From NCBI GenBank assembly GCA_910589195.1, contig CAJUTC010000084.1, positions 1 through 6,861 on the forward strand: a stretch of DNA of 6,861 nucleotides. The letters are read 5' to 3'. Both the position numbers and the translations under genes were made by a program. The notes below the pieces were generated by a model that was given only the letters and a program-made list of their open reading frames with translations, did not search any database and was not told the origin of the DNA. The DNA is from an uncultured Lachnospiraceae bacterium. Its GTDB lineage: Bacteria; Bacillota; Clostridia; Lachnospirales; Lachnospiraceae. Positions within the stretch are counted from its first letter, which is position 1. Each line of letters starts with the position of its first letter. Shown here one piece after another: positions 5,970 to 6,861 of this stretch.

Positions 5970-6088
5970 TGCCCGGAGCTGGAATTCTCTGCCAGGACCG
6001 CACGGACTTCCTCCGGTTCCTTTGTGGTCACCATTTCCACCTCGACTTCCGGCACCGTCCCGTCTGCAAATTCATATCTAATTTTCAC
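5970..6088 (-). pseudogene. Truncated small mobile-element protein (YEFADG type)
   Basis: A GTG at 6088 preceded by GGAGGG with a seven-base gap gives a well-formed start reading MKIRYEFADGTVPEVEVEMV. I recognise the IRYEFADGTVxEVEVE opening from short phage/ICE proteins, some related to small sigma-factor-like proteins; this is from memory and not certain. The frame stays open to 5795, but beyond about 5970 it runs out of frame over the DUF2800 homology, so that tail (cysteine- and arginine-rich) is probably meaningless. The gene therefore seems to have lost its own C-terminus by joining to the DUF2800 remnant. If translated, the product would be 97 residues. Confidence 0.4.
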
Positions 6089-6130
6089 TTTGATTCCCTC
6101 CAGTCCTGAAATTTGGTTAAACAGTTTCAA

Positions 6131-6567
6131 GACTGGAGAAACGGCGCACGGGCGTGGCAGAATGACAGAAACAGCCTTTTTCCGACAACGAAAAAGCGCA
6201 CCCGCTGCTTTCGTTTAAAATAATATGATATTTTAGGTTATGGACAGGCTTTAAGCTGAAAAATGTTGAACAGAAAAATACCACAATCCCCTCATGAACC
6301 GCGGTATAACCGTCCCGGCCATGTCCATGGTTTCCTCTTTCCAGGGAACGGCTCCGGCATCCCTCTGGCAGCCTGCCAATGGGGGAAATTACAAAATATG
6401 CAAAGTTAGACCAAGTGTAGGGCAAAGGTAGAAACGGTGTAGAAAAATGCAAATTATGATACCGGAAAACGGAAAAATAGCACATAAAATCGGATTATGC
6501 AAAATTTATCAAATAGTATTTATCTATCAATCCAACTGCAAACCGTAACGTTTCATACAACAATCAG
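6131..6567. other. Gene-free stretch with GC-rich, hairpin-rich core
   Basis: No supported long gene. A GC-rich core (about 6290-6380) stands out from AT-rich flanks and is full of short palindromes: TGGCAG-C-CTGCCA (6366-6378), CGGT-ATA-ACCG (6302-6312) and CCATG-GA-CATGG nearby. CTTTTTC (6176-6182) faces GAAAAAG (6190-6196). A 25-residue minus-strand frame (6328-6251) starts with an ATG after AGAGG, but I do not recognise the product. ATGCAAA occurs at 6398, 6447 and 6497. The stretch could be a control or transfer region left by the mobile element, or a structured RNA; the sequence alone does not decide. Confidence 0.45.
6273..6307 (-). terminator. Terminator-like hairpin on the minus strand
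   Basis: Read on the minus strand, ATACCGC (6307-6301) pairs with GTGGTAT (6284-6278), seven pairs with one G-U, around a 16-base loop, followed by TTTT and CTGTT. The large loop makes it weak. It overlaps the 25-codon frame 6328-6251, so it might act as an attenuator upstream of the minus-strand remnants, or be chance. Confidence 0.3.
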
Positions 6568-6596
6568 TGGAAAAAACGATATTTGTATGCTAAAAT
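6568..6596 (+). promoter_or_regulatory. Extended -10 promoter of the nuclease-like gene
   Basis: TGGAAA (6568-6573, four of six to TTGACA) lies exactly 17 bases before TAAAAT (6591-6596). The latter is preceded by TGC, forming an extended -10 (TGnTAAAAT). Predicted transcription start is near 6603, leaving a short leader before the ribosome site GGAGGT at 6615-6620. The placement just ahead of a well-formed gene start supports the call. Confidence 0.6.
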
Positions 6597-6628
6597 AAAA
6601 TCATTTAAAAAAGCGGAGGTATTCAAAA

Positions 6629-6861
6629 ATGCCAAGTACATATTTAAGCCAACTACCTAAAAGCAGGTCGGCAGAAGAATTTGAATTAATGTGTAGTGAT
6701 ATACTGCAAAACAACTATGGTGTAAGATTTCAATCTTATGGCCGTAATGGACAAGCGCAAAATGGAATTGATTTATTCGCTCAGCTACCAGGAACTCACA
6801 ACTTATATGTTGTAGCACAATGTAAAAATTACTTTGGAGAAACAAAACCTTCTGTATTGAT
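6629..6861 (+). CDS. Mrr-like PD-(D/E)xK nuclease-domain protein, N-terminal part
   Basis: The gene starts at an ATG with GGAGGT eight bases upstream and runs off the window after 77 codons. The visible part is the start of a restriction-endonuclease-like domain: SAEEFELMCSDIL (14-26), YGVRFQSYGRNGQAQNGIDLF (30-50) and VVAQCKNY (61-68). Asp48 in GID and Gln64-Cys-Lys66 in QCK fit the D...(D/E/Q)xK metal-binding core of Mrr-type nucleases. Proteins opening this way are often effectors of anti-phage systems, with the nuclease followed by an NTPase or other sensor (for example some Avs proteins), or are stand-alone Mrr-like restriction enzymes. Which applies is not visible here. AT-rich and placed beside mobile-element debris, it is plausibly an acquired defence gene. 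Confidence 0.8.
   Translation, partial: MPSTYLSQLPKSRSAEEFELMCSDILQNNYGVRFQSYGRNGQAQNGIDLFAQLPGTHNLYVVAQCKNYFGETKPSVL

Noticed and set aside
5550..6218. 222-codon plus-strand frame across the BrnT/DUF2800 region
   Set aside because: The opposite strand shows recognisable BrnT and DUF2800 sequence; this frame has no ribosome site or recognisable motif.
6117..6485. 122-codon minus-strand frame over the GC-rich core
   Set aside because: No ribosome site, composition changes along its length, and no family resemblance; probably open by chance.
6657..6845. 62-codon minus-strand frame opposite the nuclease-like gene
   Set aside because: The plus strand has a promoter, ribosome site and conserved nuclease motifs; this is its shadow.

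Overview
The window looks like chromosome from a low-to-mid-GC Firmicute, most likely a gut clostridium of the Lachnospiraceae type. This is inferred from strong AGGAGG-type ribosome sites, AT-rich intergenic DNA, and the families present (DUF6194, a YheO-like regulator, an NhaC-type carrier, DUF2800 and BrnT). No rRNA, tRNA, CRISPR array or complete insertion sequence was seen.

Left part (1-4887) is ordinary, well-kept chromosome. A minus-strand DUF6194 gene (2-448) is followed by a 368-base gap holding a perfect 11-bp stem-loop. Next is a minus-strand YheO-type (PAS plus helix-turn-helix) regulator (817-1491). It is divergent from a plus-strand operon of three genes: a RidA imine deaminase (1781-2155), a class I/II PLP-dependent aminotransferase (2261-3490) and an NhaC-family antiporter (3508-4887). 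The AT-rich divergent region has a near-consensus promoter for the regulator. It also carries two copies of a 16-bp palindromic sequence exactly 40 bp apart, plus two weaker copies, which are good operator candidates. The simplest reading is a substrate-induced amino acid or amine module: the carrier moves the substrate, the PLP enzyme transaminates it, RidA clears reactive imines, and the regulator senses the substrate. The substrate itself cannot be read from sequence.

Right part (about 5140-6130, minus strand) is a graveyard of mobile-element pieces. A short YEFADG-type protein start (6088) runs into a DUF2800 (phage/ICE PD-(D/E)xK nuclease) remnant with an internal stop. That remnant is truncated and fused in frame to the C-terminal three quarters of a BrnT toxin. 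The last codons of the fusion overlap a small gene with a strong ribosome site, probably the toxin's partner. The small gene is split by a one-base shift at a run of seven A. A stem-loop at 5143-5166 may terminate this unit.

After a gene-free stretch with a GC-rich, hairpin-rich core (6131-6567), a new plus-strand gene with a good promoter begins at 6629 and runs off the end. Its first 77 residues form an Mrr-like PD-(D/E)xK nuclease domain of the kind used as effector in restriction and anti-phage proteins. The right edge may therefore be the start of a defence locus.
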